This document shows, in pieces, positions 29,542-37,368 of a DNA stretch of 37,368 nt. This DNA is from Betaproteobacteria bacterium (lineage in GTDB: Bacteria > Pseudomonadota > Gammaproteobacteria > Burkholderiales > UBA6910), in the NCBI GenBank assembly GCA_016183615.1, contig JACPEG010000060.1, positions 1-37,368 of the forward strand, written 5' to 3'. The notes under the pieces were generated by a model. It saw nothing but the letters and a program-made list of their open reading frames with translations. It was not told where the DNA came from and ran no database searches. Position numbers and translations under genes: made by a program. Within the stretch, counting starts at the first letter, position 1, and every line of letters begins with the position of its first letter.

Positions 29542-30759
29542 ATGGCAGCGCGAAGAAGTGGCCCCCTTGCGGGCCTCAAGGTAATTGAGCTGGCCCACAT
29601 CATGTCGGGGCCCAGCTGCGGGCTGCTGCTGGCCGACATGGGGGCCGACGTCGTCAAGGTGGAGAAGGTGCCGGGGGGCGACGACACCCGCAGGTACGTA
29701 CCGCCCGAAGTGGACGGGGAATCCGCCGCCTTCCTGATGATGAACCGCAACAAGCGGGGCATCGCCGTGGATCTCAAGCGGGAGGACGGGAAAGAGGTGC
29801 TGCGGCGGCTGGTGAAGGGAGCCGACGTCCTCACGGAGAATTACCGCCTGGGCACCATGGAAAAGCTGGGACTCGGCTACGATACCCTGCGCCGGATCAA
29901 TCCCGCGCTGATCTACTGCGCGATTTCCGGCTTCGGGCGCACCGGGCCCTGGGCCGACAAGGGCGGATTCGACCTGGTGGCCCAGGGCATGTCGGGGCTC
30001 ATGAGCATCACCGGCGAGCCGGGCCAGGAGCCCATCAAGTGCGGCCCTCCGGTGACCGATATCGGCGCCGGCACCCTCGCCGCTCTGGGGATCGTGGCGG
30101 CCTACGTGCACCGCCTGCGCACCGGTGAAGGCCAGCGGGTGGATACCTCCCTGTTCGAGGCCGGGATCCAGCAGACCTACTGGCATGCGGCGATCTTTCT
30201 CGCCACCGGGCGCTCTCCCGGGCCCCTCGGTTCGGCGCACCTGCTCACGGCGCCCTACCAGGCGTTTCCGACCCGCGACGGCTGGATCAACATCGGCGCC
30301 GCCAACCAGGCCAACTACGAGAGACTGGTGGACATGCTGAAGGCGCCGGAGATCGCCGCCGACCCACGCTTCCGCAGCAACGCCGAGCGCATGGAAAACC
30401 GCGAAGCACTGGTGGAGGCCCTCGCCGGGCACCTGAAGACACGCACCACCGCCGAGTGGCTGGCGCTTCTGGACCGGGCGGGCATCCCGGCGGGACCGGT
30501 GCTCACCGTGGGCGAAATGCTGGAGCACCCCCAGACCCGGGCGCGGGAGATGGTGGCGGAAACCCGCCATGCGCAGGCCGGCCCCACCCGCAGCCTCGGG
30601 CTTCCGGTGAAGTTTTCCGCGACTCCGGGAAGCGTGCGCCGCCCGGCGCCGGTGCTGGGCGAGCACACCCGGGAAGTGCTGAAAGAGACCGGCTATTCGG
30701 CGAGCGAGATCGAGAAGCTCATCGCCGAGGGCGCGGTGGTTGCAGCGTCAGGCGCCTAG
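29542..30759 (+). CDS. CaiB/BaiF (class III) CoA-transferase (405 aa)
   Basis: This transfers CoA between carboxylic acids, for example from succinyl-CoA or an acyl-CoA to the substrate. The N-terminal signature LAGLKVIELAHIMSGPSCGL then LLADMGADVVKVEKVPGGDD is typical of the formyl-CoA transferase family. Further motifs are MMNRNKRGIAVDLKREDGKE, ENYRLGTMEKLGLGYDTL (with the catalytic Asp usually found just before, here GADVLTEN) and FGRTGPWADKGGFDLVAQGM. ATG at 29542 starts the family's normal N-terminus; upstream is REP DNA and no good ribosome binding site. The 3' end overlaps the convergent hydrolase gene by 12 bases. With the hydratase-like gene and the TRAP importer it forms a probable organic acid degradation set. 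Confidence 0.92.
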   Translation: MAARRSGPLAGLKVIELAHIMSGPSCGLLLADMGADVVKVEKVPGGDDTRRYVPPEVDGESAAFLMMNRNKRGIAVDLKREDGKEVLRRLVKGADVLTENYRLGTMEKLGLGYDTLRRINPALIYCAISGFGRTGPWADKGGFDLVAQGMSGLMSITGEPGQEPIKCGPPVTDIGAGTLAALGIVAAYVHRLRTGEGQRVDTSLFEAGIQQTYWHAAIFLATGRSPGPLGSAHLLTAPYQAFPTRDGWINIGAANQANYERLVDMLKAPEIAADPRFRSNAERMENREALVEALAGHLKTRTTAEWLALLDRAGIPAGPVLTVGEMLEHPQTRAREMVAETRHAQAGPTRSLGLPVKFSATPGSVRRPAPVLGEHTREVLKETGYSASEIEKLIAEGAVVAASGA

Positions 30760-31461
30760 CTTTGAGGCGAGGTCGAGGAAATCGGTGACGTTGAGATCGG
30801 CGGCCGGGTCGTCGGAGAGGTCGGGTTTTGCGTCCGGCCCGAATTCCAGCGGACGCCTGACGAAGGCGCTGCGGCAGCCCGTGGCGCGGGCGGCGGCGAG
30901 GTCGTCCTTGTGGGACGCCACCATCATGAGCTCCTCCTGCCGGATGCCCAGCAGCTGCGCGACCCCGCGGTAGGTTTCCGGGTCCGGCTTATAATGATGA
31001 AAGAGTTCCGCGGAAAGAATCAGGTCCCAGGGCAGGCCGGCGCGCTTCGCCATGTCGGTGAGCAGCGCCACGTTGCCGTTGGAAAGTGTGGTGATGATGA
31101 AGCGCCCCTTGAGCCGCGCGAGGCCCTGCACCGAATCGGGCCAGGGGTCGAGGCGGTGCCACACCCGGTTGAGGTAGTCCTTGTCGTTTTCGGAGAGACC
31201 CGCCATGCCGAAATCCGCGAGAAGTGAATTCAGGATCAGCCGGTGGAGGGCGTCGATGTTCATCCACGGCAGCTCCCCGCTGCGCACCCTGGCCATGGCC
31301 GGCTTGTACCCGCTGCGCCAGCGGTCGGTGAAGGCCGCCCAGTCGGCGGAGATGCCCCGCTCGGCTCCGAAACGGGCGAGGTCGCGGATGATGCTGCCGC
31401 GCCAGTCCACTACCGTGCCGAACACGTCGAATGACAGCGCCTTGATGCCTTCCAGGCCCAT
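30748..31461 (-). CDS. HAD-superfamily hydrolase, 2-haloacid dehalogenase type II (237 aa)
   Basis: This is a haloacid dehalogenase-like hydrolase. Motif I is [15 protein letters not shown] with the nucleophile Asp at 11. The motif II Ser/Asn is in [12 protein letters not shown] (about 117-128), the motif III Lys in [11 protein letters not shown] (about 150-160), and the last acidic motif in [24 protein letters not shown] and the SNG triplet agree with L-2-haloacid dehalogenases rather than phosphatases. ATG at 31461 has AGGAG 8 bases upstream; the frame is open far upstream but only as antisense of the ABC transporter gene. It is convergent with the CoA-transferase and divergent from the ABC genes. 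Phosphoglycolate phosphatase activity seems unlikely from the motifs. Confidence 0.9.
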   Translation of the reverse strand: MGLEGIKALSFDVFGTVVDWRGSIIRDLARFGAERGISADWAAFTDRWRSGYKPAMARVRSGELPWMNIDALHRLILNSLLADFGMAGLSENDKDYLNRVWHRLDPWPDSVQGLARLKGRFIITTLSNGNVALLTDMAKRAGLPWDLILSAELFHHYKPDPETYRGVAQLLGIRQEELMMVASHKDDLAAARATGCRSAFVRRPLEFGPDAKPDLSDDPAADLNVTDFLDLASKLGA

Positions 31462-31566
31462 CGGAAGTCTCCTGCGGGAATCGAGTCTCAGAAGGCGTGC
31501 ATCATTGCTGGCCCGCCGCCGGCTGTCAACGCGCCGCGTCTCCCGCCGCCGCGCCCCCCATTGAGC

Positions 31567-33636
31567 ATGGACATCGCCGCCCCCACCATGACCCCCGCGC
31601 AGTCCGCCGTCAGTCCCTGGCTGCTGGAGGTGGACAACCTGCACGTCCATTTCGTCACCAGCCGCGGCGTGGTGCGGGCGGTGGAGGGCATTTCCTACGG
31701 CGTGAAACCCGGGGAGGTGGTCGCCCTGGTGGGGGAATCGGGCTGCGGCAAGTCGGTCTCGGCGCTGACCGTGATGCGGCTCCTCGCCAAGCCCGCGGGC
31801 AAGATCGTGGCGGGCCGCATCCTGTTCCAGGGCCGCGACCTGCTGAAGCTCAGCGAGGACGAGATGCGGGAGATCCGCGGCCGGGACATCGCCATGGTAT
31901 TCCAGGAGCCCATGACCTCCCTGAACCCGGTGCTCACCATCGGACTGCAGCTCATGGAGCCGCTGTTCGTGCACTCCAACATGGACGAGGCGCAAGCCAG
32001 GACCCGGGCGGTGGACCTTCTGAAAATGGTGGGCATCCCGGACCCGGAGCAGCGGCTTGGCCAGTATCCCCACCAGTTCTCCGGCGGCATGCGCCAGCGC
32101 GTCATGATCGCCATTGCGCTCGCCTGCAATCCCAAGCTTATCATCGCCGACGAGCCCACCACGGCGCTGGATGTCACCATCCAGGCCCAGATCCTGAAGC
32201 TCATGAAGGATCTGTCCCGGGAGTTCGGCATCGCCATGGTCATCATCACCCATAACCTGGGGGTGGTGGCCCGCTACGCCGACCGGGTGAACGTCATGTA
32301 CGCGGCGCGCCTGGCGGAGCAGGGAACGGCGGAAGACATTTTCGCCCGGCCGCGCCACCCCTACACCGCGGGCCTGTTGCGCTCGGTGCCGCGCCTCGAC
32401 GTGCCGCGGGGGCGCCGGCTGGAAACCATCGAGGGCCTGCCGCCGAACCTGCTCGACCCGCCGGCCGGCTGCCGCTTCGCCGCCCGTTGCGCCGCGCGCC
32501 AGGACGCCTGCGAAAAGGAGGCGCCGCCGCTGGTGGAAATCGAGCCGGGCCATCGTTCGGCCTGCCTGCGGGCCCGGGAGCTGGCCCAGGTGGGACCCGA
32601 GGGCCTCGGGCTCGTGGGCACGACGGGCGGGGCGCCCCAGGCGAAGGTCATTGACCGCAGCGCGCCGCTGCTGCGGGTGGAGAAGCTCAAGACCCATTTC
32701 CGGGTGTCGGTGGGACCGCGGCTGCTGGGTGGGGGCCACGCCACGGTGAAGGCGGTGGACGAGGTGAGCTTCGATCTCTACCCGGGGGAGACCCTGGGGC
32801 TGGTGGGCGAATCCGGCTGCGGCAAGACCACGGTGGGGCGCACGCTGCTGAAGCTCGAGGAAGCCACCGGCGGGAAAGTCTCCTTCGAGGGCATGGACGT
32901 GCTGGCGGCCCGGGGGGACGACCTCAAGAAGTACCGCCGCCACGCCCAGGTGATTTTCCAGGACCCCTACAGCTCGCTCAATCCGCGCATGACGGTGGGG
33001 GAAATCATCGCCGAGCCGATGCGGGTGTATCGGCTGCAGCCTTCCCGCGCCGCCGCAAAGAAGCGCGTCGCGGAACTCCTGACCCAGGTGGGACTCTTTG
33101 CCTACATGGCGGAGCGCTATCCCCACCAGCTCTCCGGCGGCCAGCGGCAGCGGGTGGGGATCGCCCGGGCCCTCGCCCTGGAGCCCCGCTTTATCGTGTG
33201 CGACGAGCCGGTCTCCGCCCTCGATGTCTCGATCCAGGCCCAGATCATCAACCTGCTGGAGGAGCTGCAGGAGCGATTCCAACTCACCTATCTCTTCATC
33301 GCCCACGATCTGGCGGTGGTGCGCCACATTTCGGACCGGGTGGTGGTGATGTACCTGGGGCGGGTGATGGAGGTCGCCTCCCGCGACGCGCTTTACGGTG
33401 ACCCGCGCCATCCCTACACTAGGGCGCTGCTGGAGGCGGTGCCGATTCCCGACCCGGTGCTGGAGCGCAGCCGCACCCGCCAGGTGCTGGGGGGCGAAGT
33501 GCCGAGTCCGCTGAATCCCCCACGGGGCTGCGTATTCCATACCCGCTGCCCCCTGGCAGCCGAGGAATGCCGGGCCGCGGTGCCGGCCCTGAGGGAGGTG
33601 GATCGCGGCCATTACGTGGCCTGCATCAAGGCATGA
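31567..33636 (+). CDS. fused peptide/nickel-type ABC transporter ATPase, DppD-DppF (689 aa)
   Basis: Two complete ABC ATPases are in one polypeptide. Domain 1 (about 20-270) has Walker A GESGCGKS, signature FSGGMRQRV and Walker [13 protein letters not shown]. Domain 2 (about 360-610) has [17 protein letters not shown] and [12 protein letters not shown]. Each is followed by an oligopeptide-type C-terminal tail with a Cys motif ([28 protein letters not shown]), which in DppD/F-type proteins binds a 4Fe-4S cluster. Dpp and Opp systems usually use two separate genes; the fused form (GsiA/YejF-like) is known. ATG at 31567 is chosen over TTG at 31561. It energises the importer whose binding protein and permeases follow. 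Confidence 0.95.
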   Translation: MDIAAPTMTPAQSAVSPWLLEVDNLHVHFVTSRGVVRAVEGISYGVKPGEVVALVGESGCGKSVSALTVMRLLAKPAGKIVAGRILFQGRDLLKLSEDEMREIRGRDIAMVFQEPMTSLNPVLTIGLQLMEPLFVHSNMDEAQARTRAVDLLKMVGIPDPEQRLGQYPHQFSGGMRQRVMIAIALACNPKLIIADEPTTALDVTIQAQILKLMKDLSREFGIAMVIITHNLGVVARYADRVNVMYAARLAEQGTAEDIFARPRHPYTAGLLRSVPRLDVPRGRRLETIEGLPPNLLDPPAGCRFAARCAARQDACEKEAPPLVEIEPGHRSACLRARELAQVGPEGLGLVGTTGGAPQAKVIDRSAPLLRVEKLKTHFRVSVGPRLLGGGHATVKAVDEVSFDLYPGETLGLVGESGCGKTTVGRTLLKLEEATGGKVSFEGMDVLAARGDDLKKYRRHAQVIFQDPYSSLNPRMTVGEIIAEPMRVYRLQPSRAAAKKRVAELLTQVGLFAYMAERYPHQLSGGQRQRVGIARALALEPRFIVCDEPVSALDVSIQAQIINLLEELQERFQLTYLFIAHDLAVVRHISDRVVVMYLGRVMEVASRDALYGDPRHPYTRALLEAVPIPDPVLERSRTRQVLGGEVPSPLNPPRGCVFHTRCPLAAEECRAAVPALREVDRGHYVACIKA

Positions 33637-33678
33637 GACCCATGAAGACCTGAAGCACAATTTACCAACCACAACAAC

Positions 33679-33694
33679 TCGAGGCACACCTCGA
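33679..33694 (+). other. small hairpin before the binding-protein gene
   Basis: TCGAGG-CACA-CCTCGA lies 22 bases before the ATG of the binding protein and just ahead of its strong ribosome binding site (AGGAGG). It may act in mRNA processing so that the binding protein is made in excess. Confidence 0.45.
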
Positions 33695-33715
33695 ACCAAC
33701 CTAGGAGGAACGACC

Positions 33716-35302
33716 ATGAAACACCCTGCTTTGCTGGCATCCTTCGTCGCCGCCGCCATCGCCCTGGCGCCTGCCGCAGTCCAGGCACAGACCCCCAAGC
33801 GGGGCGGCACCCTCACCTTCGCGGTGAGCGCGGAGCCGCCCAACTACGATTGTCACGCCAACGCTTCCTTCGCCTTCATCCACCCGGTGCGGCCCCACTA
33901 CTCGACGCTGCTGAAGTTCGACACCCCGAAATACCCGGCCATCAAGGGCGACCTGGCGGAATCCTGGACCATGTCCAAGGACGGCCTGACCTACACCTTC
34001 AAGTTGAGGAAGGACGTGAAGTTCCACGACGGCACGCCGCTGACCTCCGAGGACGTGAAGGCCACCTACGAACGCATCCGCAATCCCCAGGGCGGGGCCA
34101 AGTCGCTGCGCAAGACCACCTACGAGGACGTGCAGAGCATCGACACCCCGGACGCTCACACGGTGGTGTTCAGGCTGAAGCGCCAGAACGCCTCCATGCT
34201 GTCCAACTTTGCCTCCCCCTGGGACTGCGTCTACAGCGCGGCGAAACTGAAGCAGGATCCCAAGTTCCCGGAGCGCAACGTGCTGGGCACGGGGCCGTTC
34301 ACCTTCGTCGAGCACCAGGCCGGCTCCCACTGGGTCGGCAAGCGCTTCGACCAGTACTACGAGAAGGGCAAGCCCTACCTGGACGGCTTCCGGGCGGTAT
34401 TCATCAGCGGCGCGCCGATGGTGAACGCGCTGGCCGCCGGGCAGGTGCTCATCGAATTCCGCGGCCATTCGCCGGCGGACCGGGACCGGCTGGTCAATGC
34501 GCTGGGCGACAAGGCCATGGTCACCGAGACGCCGTGGGTGTGCGCGCTGGTGGTGAGCATGAACACCAAGAAGAAGCCCTTCGACGACGCCCGGGTGCGC
34601 CGGGCGCTGTCGCTGGCGCTGGATCGCTGGAGCGGCGCCGAAGCCCTGTCCAAGGTGGCGCTGGTGCGCCACGTGGGCGGCGTCCTGCGGCCCGGCTACG
34701 AGCTCGCCGCCAGCAAGCAGGAGCTGGAGAAGATGCCCGGCTTCTCCCGCGACATCAACGCCTCGCGGGCCGAGGCCAAGCGGCTGCTGAAGGAGGCGGG
34801 ACAGGAGAACCTCTCCTTCACCCTCACCAACCGCAATGTTGCCATGCCCTACACCCCGGTGGGCGTGTGGCTCATCGACCAGTGGCGCCAGCTCGGGCTC
34901 AACGTGAAGCACGCGCAGCTGGAAACCCGGCTTTACCTCGCTGCCCAGCAGCGCGACAACCCGACCTATGACGCGGCGCTCGACTTCAACTGCGACTTCA
35001 TGGACGAGCCCAACCTGCAGCTGCAGAAGTACCTGTCGGATGACAAGTCGCCGATCCAGTACGCGGGCCACATCGACCGCCAGCTGGATTACCTGTTCGA
35101 GCGCCAGTCGGGCGAGCTGGACAAGAAGCAGCGCTACGCCACCCTGCGGGAGTTCGAGAAGCGCGCCCTGGAGCAGGCCTACGTGTTTCCCACCATCTGG
35201 TGGCACCGCATCATTGTCCAGCACAAGGAACTGAAGGGCTGGAACATCACGCCCTCCCACTACGTGGGCCAGGACCTGGCGGACGTGTGGCTGGACAAGT
35301 GA
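33716..35302 (+). CDS. ABC transporter substrate-binding protein, family 5 (528 aa)
   Basis: This periplasmic binding protein is of the DppA/OppA/NikA family. The signal peptide is MKHPALLASFVAAAIALAPA with cleavage near AQA. Family blocks: TPKRGGTLTFAVSAEPPNYD (about 25-44), LAESWTMSKDGLTYTFKLRK (about 81-100), DVKFHDGTPLTSEDVKATYE (about 101-120), NVLGTGPFTF (about 188-197) and DDARVRRALSLALDRWSGAE. AGGAGG before the ATG is strong. There is no lipobox. Ligand type (peptide, opine, nickel or other) cannot be fixed from the sequence. It is the second gene of a five-part importer operon. Confidence 0.94.
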   Translation: MKHPALLASFVAAAIALAPAAVQAQTPKRGGTLTFAVSAEPPNYDCHANASFAFIHPVRPHYSTLLKFDTPKYPAIKGDLAESWTMSKDGLTYTFKLRKDVKFHDGTPLTSEDVKATYERIRNPQGGAKSLRKTTYEDVQSIDTPDAHTVVFRLKRQNASMLSNFASPWDCVYSAAKLKQDPKFPERNVLGTGPFTFVEHQAGSHWVGKRFDQYYEKGKPYLDGFRAVFISGAPMVNALAAGQVLIEFRGHSPADRDRLVNALGDKAMVTETPWVCALVVSMNTKKKPFDDARVRRALSLALDRWSGAEALSKVALVRHVGGVLRPGYELAASKQELEKMPGFSRDINASRAEAKRLLKEAGQENLSFTLTNRNVAMPYTPVGVWLIDQWRQLGLNVKHAQLETRLYLAAQQRDNPTYDAALDFNCDFMDEPNLQLQKYLSDDKSPIQYAGHIDRQLDYLFERQSGELDKKQRYATLREFEKRALEQAYVFPTIWWHRIIVQHKELKGWNITPSHYVGQDLADVWLDK

Positions 35303-35305
35303 ATC

Positions 35306-35368
35306 CGTGAAGCGTGAAGGGCGGCGCTGAGGCGCCGCTCCCGATCGCCTCACCTCTCACGCTTCACG
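35306..35368. repeat. nested inverted repeat before the first permease gene
   Basis: Perfect 12-bp arms CGTGAAGCGTGA (35306-35317) and TCACGCTTCACG (35357-35368) enclose a second hairpin, GCGGCGC/GCGCCGC. It ends 5 bases before the permease ATG, so it would mask the ribosome binding region when folded. Confidence 0.8.
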
Positions 35369-35373
35369 CATTA

Positions 35374-36320
<947 letters not shown>

Positions 36321-36321
<1 letters not shown>

Positions 36322-37214
36322 TGAGCGCCGATCCCGTAACCATCACCTACAAGGTCCCGGTGCACCGCCACCCGGTGGTGGGGTTCGCCCTCCACCAGCC
36401 GCTCGGCGCGCTCGGGCTGCTGGTGATCCTGGCGATGATGTTCGCCGCCGCCTTCGCCAATTATGTGGCGCCCTATGACCCGCTCGCCGTGGACTACGGA
36501 AACCTGCTGGCGAAGCCCTCGGCGGAGCACCCTCTCGGCACCGATTCCTTCGGCCGCGACGTGCTGTCGCGCATCATCTACGGCGCGCGCACCGCGCTGG
36601 CGGTGGGGTTCCTGTCCTCCATCCTCGGTTCCACCCTTGGAGCCGTCATCGGCGTCGCCTCCGCCTATTTCGGGGGCAAGATCGACCTCGTGATCCAGCG
36701 CATCATGGACGTGCTGCTGTCCTTCCCCATCATCGTGCTGGCGCTCGCCGTGGTGTCGGTGCTGGGCAAGAACATCGTGCTCGGCATCGACTGGAACCTG
36801 ATCATCGCCATCGGGCTGCCGATGGTGCCCAAGGTGGCGCGGGTGGTGCGCTCCTCGGCGCTGGCGATCCGCGAGCTGCCCTATATCGATGCGGCGCGGG
36901 CCGCCGGGTTCTCCCACTCGCGGATCATCTTCCGCCACATCGTGCCCAACGTGGTGGCCCCCTACCTCATCATGCTCACCGCCTTCGTGGCCCAGGCCAT
37001 CCTGCTGGAAGCCTCGCTCTCGTTCCTGGGCCTGGGCGTGACCGAGCCCACCCCGGCCTGGGGGCTGATGCTGTCCGGGGCGGCGGTGGACTTCTACGAG
37101 CAGGCGCCGTGGATGATCGTGTTCCCCGGCGTCGCCATCAGCCTCGCGGTATTCGCCTTCAACCTGTTCGGCGATTCGCTGCGCGACTGGCTGGATCCCA
37201 AGATCAAACTTTAG
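36321..37214 (+). CDS. ABC transporter permease, DppC type (297 aa)
   Basis: This is the second membrane subunit of the importer. An N-terminal cytoplasmic stretch (about 35 residues) precedes six helices. The block HPLGTDSFGRDVLSRIIYGA (about 71-90) is the DppC/OppC signature, and the EAA loop reads PYIDAARAAGFSHSRIIFRH (about 191-210). The end reads FGDSLRDWLDPKIKL. The start ATG overlaps the preceding stop (TGATG), so the two permeases are made together. This completes the set ATPase-receptor-permease-permease. The 35 bases between it and the IS remnant on the right include a scrap of the CACAGAG repeat. Confidence 0.95.
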
Positions 37215-37249
37215 ATCAACCACAAGACACAGAGCAACTGCGTTAAAAG

Positions 37250-37368
37250 TCAAGCATGGTGTGTGGCTTTCCAAGGTTGATTGGATCTGAGCATGGCATT
37301 GAGGATGACCAGTATTTTGCGCATGCAGGCGGTGATGGCCACGTAGTGATGTTTACCGGCTTGGACAA
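37250..37368 (-). CDS. IS110-family transposase, C-terminal end (partial at window edge)
   Basis: The minus strand from 37368 to the TGA at 37250-37252 encodes QAGKHHYVAITACMRKILVI then LNAMLRSNQPWKATHHA. This is the C-terminus of IS110/IS1111-type transposases (pattern GK..KVAL.ACMRKLL.ILNAML....PW). The rest lies beyond the window, so completeness cannot be judged. The IS110 family uses a DEDD catalytic domain at the N-terminus, which is not visible here. Confidence 0.8.
   Translation of the reverse strand, partial: VQAGKHHYVAITACMRKILVILNAMLRSNQPWKATHHA

Noticed and set aside
30748..33843. A 1031-codon minus-strand frame that would fuse the HAD hydrolase to a long N-terminal extension
   Set aside because: The extension is antisense to the ABC ATPase gene. 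The HAD motif I begins right after ATG 31461, which has its own ribosome binding site.

Overview
The window is GC-rich chromosomal DNA from a chemolithoautotrophic proteobacterium. A betaproteobacterium close to Rhodocyclales or Nitrosomonadales is most likely: it has form IA RuBisCO with CbbQ and CbbO, a divergent CbbR, TRAP transporters, and REP-like repeats in most gaps. The species cannot be named from sequence alone.

1-6.5 kb: an integron. A complete integron-type integrase (5516-6514, +) faces away from a row of minus-strand gene cassettes. For five cassettes the 7-base core box at the start and the inverse box at the end are complementary, which is the signature of integrase-inserted circles. 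From attI outward they carry: a toxin-antitoxin pair; a 178-aa membrane protein; a 190-aa membrane protein; a coupled pair (a small Cas2/SinR-like protein and a two-helix membrane protein); and a 170-aa protein with a HEPN-like R-x5-H motif. Two other mobile elements sit inside attC sites. A complete IS1182-like element (2254-4047) splits the attC of the second cassette at its GTT core. The 3' end of a group II intron (domains V and VI, about 89-162, + strand) lies in the attC of the fifth cassette.

6.5-10.2 kb: a DUF2283 protein, an EamA exporter, an MgtE Mg2+ channel, a dense REP cluster and cbbR. 10.2-15.9 kb: cbbL-cbbS-cbbQ-cbbO, encoding non-carboxysomal form IAq RuBisCO and its Q/O-type activase, with a recognisable sigma70 promoter and a terminator after cbbS. 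15.9-19.7 kb: purE-purC, a secreted alpha/beta hydrolase and a membrane diguanylate cyclase.

19.7-31.5 kb: a block for organic or hydroxy acid metabolism. It holds a YdiJ-like FAD/Fe-S dehydrogenase coupled to a DsbA-family protein; a GntR regulator divergent from a serine(alanine)-glyoxylate aminotransferase, with an inverted 11-mer pair between them; a DctPQM TRAP transporter; an enoyl-CoA hydratase homologue; a CaiB/BaiF CoA-transferase; and a HAD 2-haloacid dehalogenase-like hydrolase. The dehydrogenase and aminotransferase could also serve glycolate/glyoxylate salvage beside RuBisCO, but this is inference. 31.5-37.2 kb: a peptide/nickel-type ABC importer with both ATPases fused in one protein, then a binding protein and two permeases. 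The right edge cuts into the 3' end of an IS110-family transposase.

Most gaps over 60 bp hold palindromic repeats. At least five families begin with GTAG followed by a hairpin and end with CTAC, the layout of REP/BIME elements moved by RAYT (TnpA-REP) transposases. No RAYT gene is in the window.
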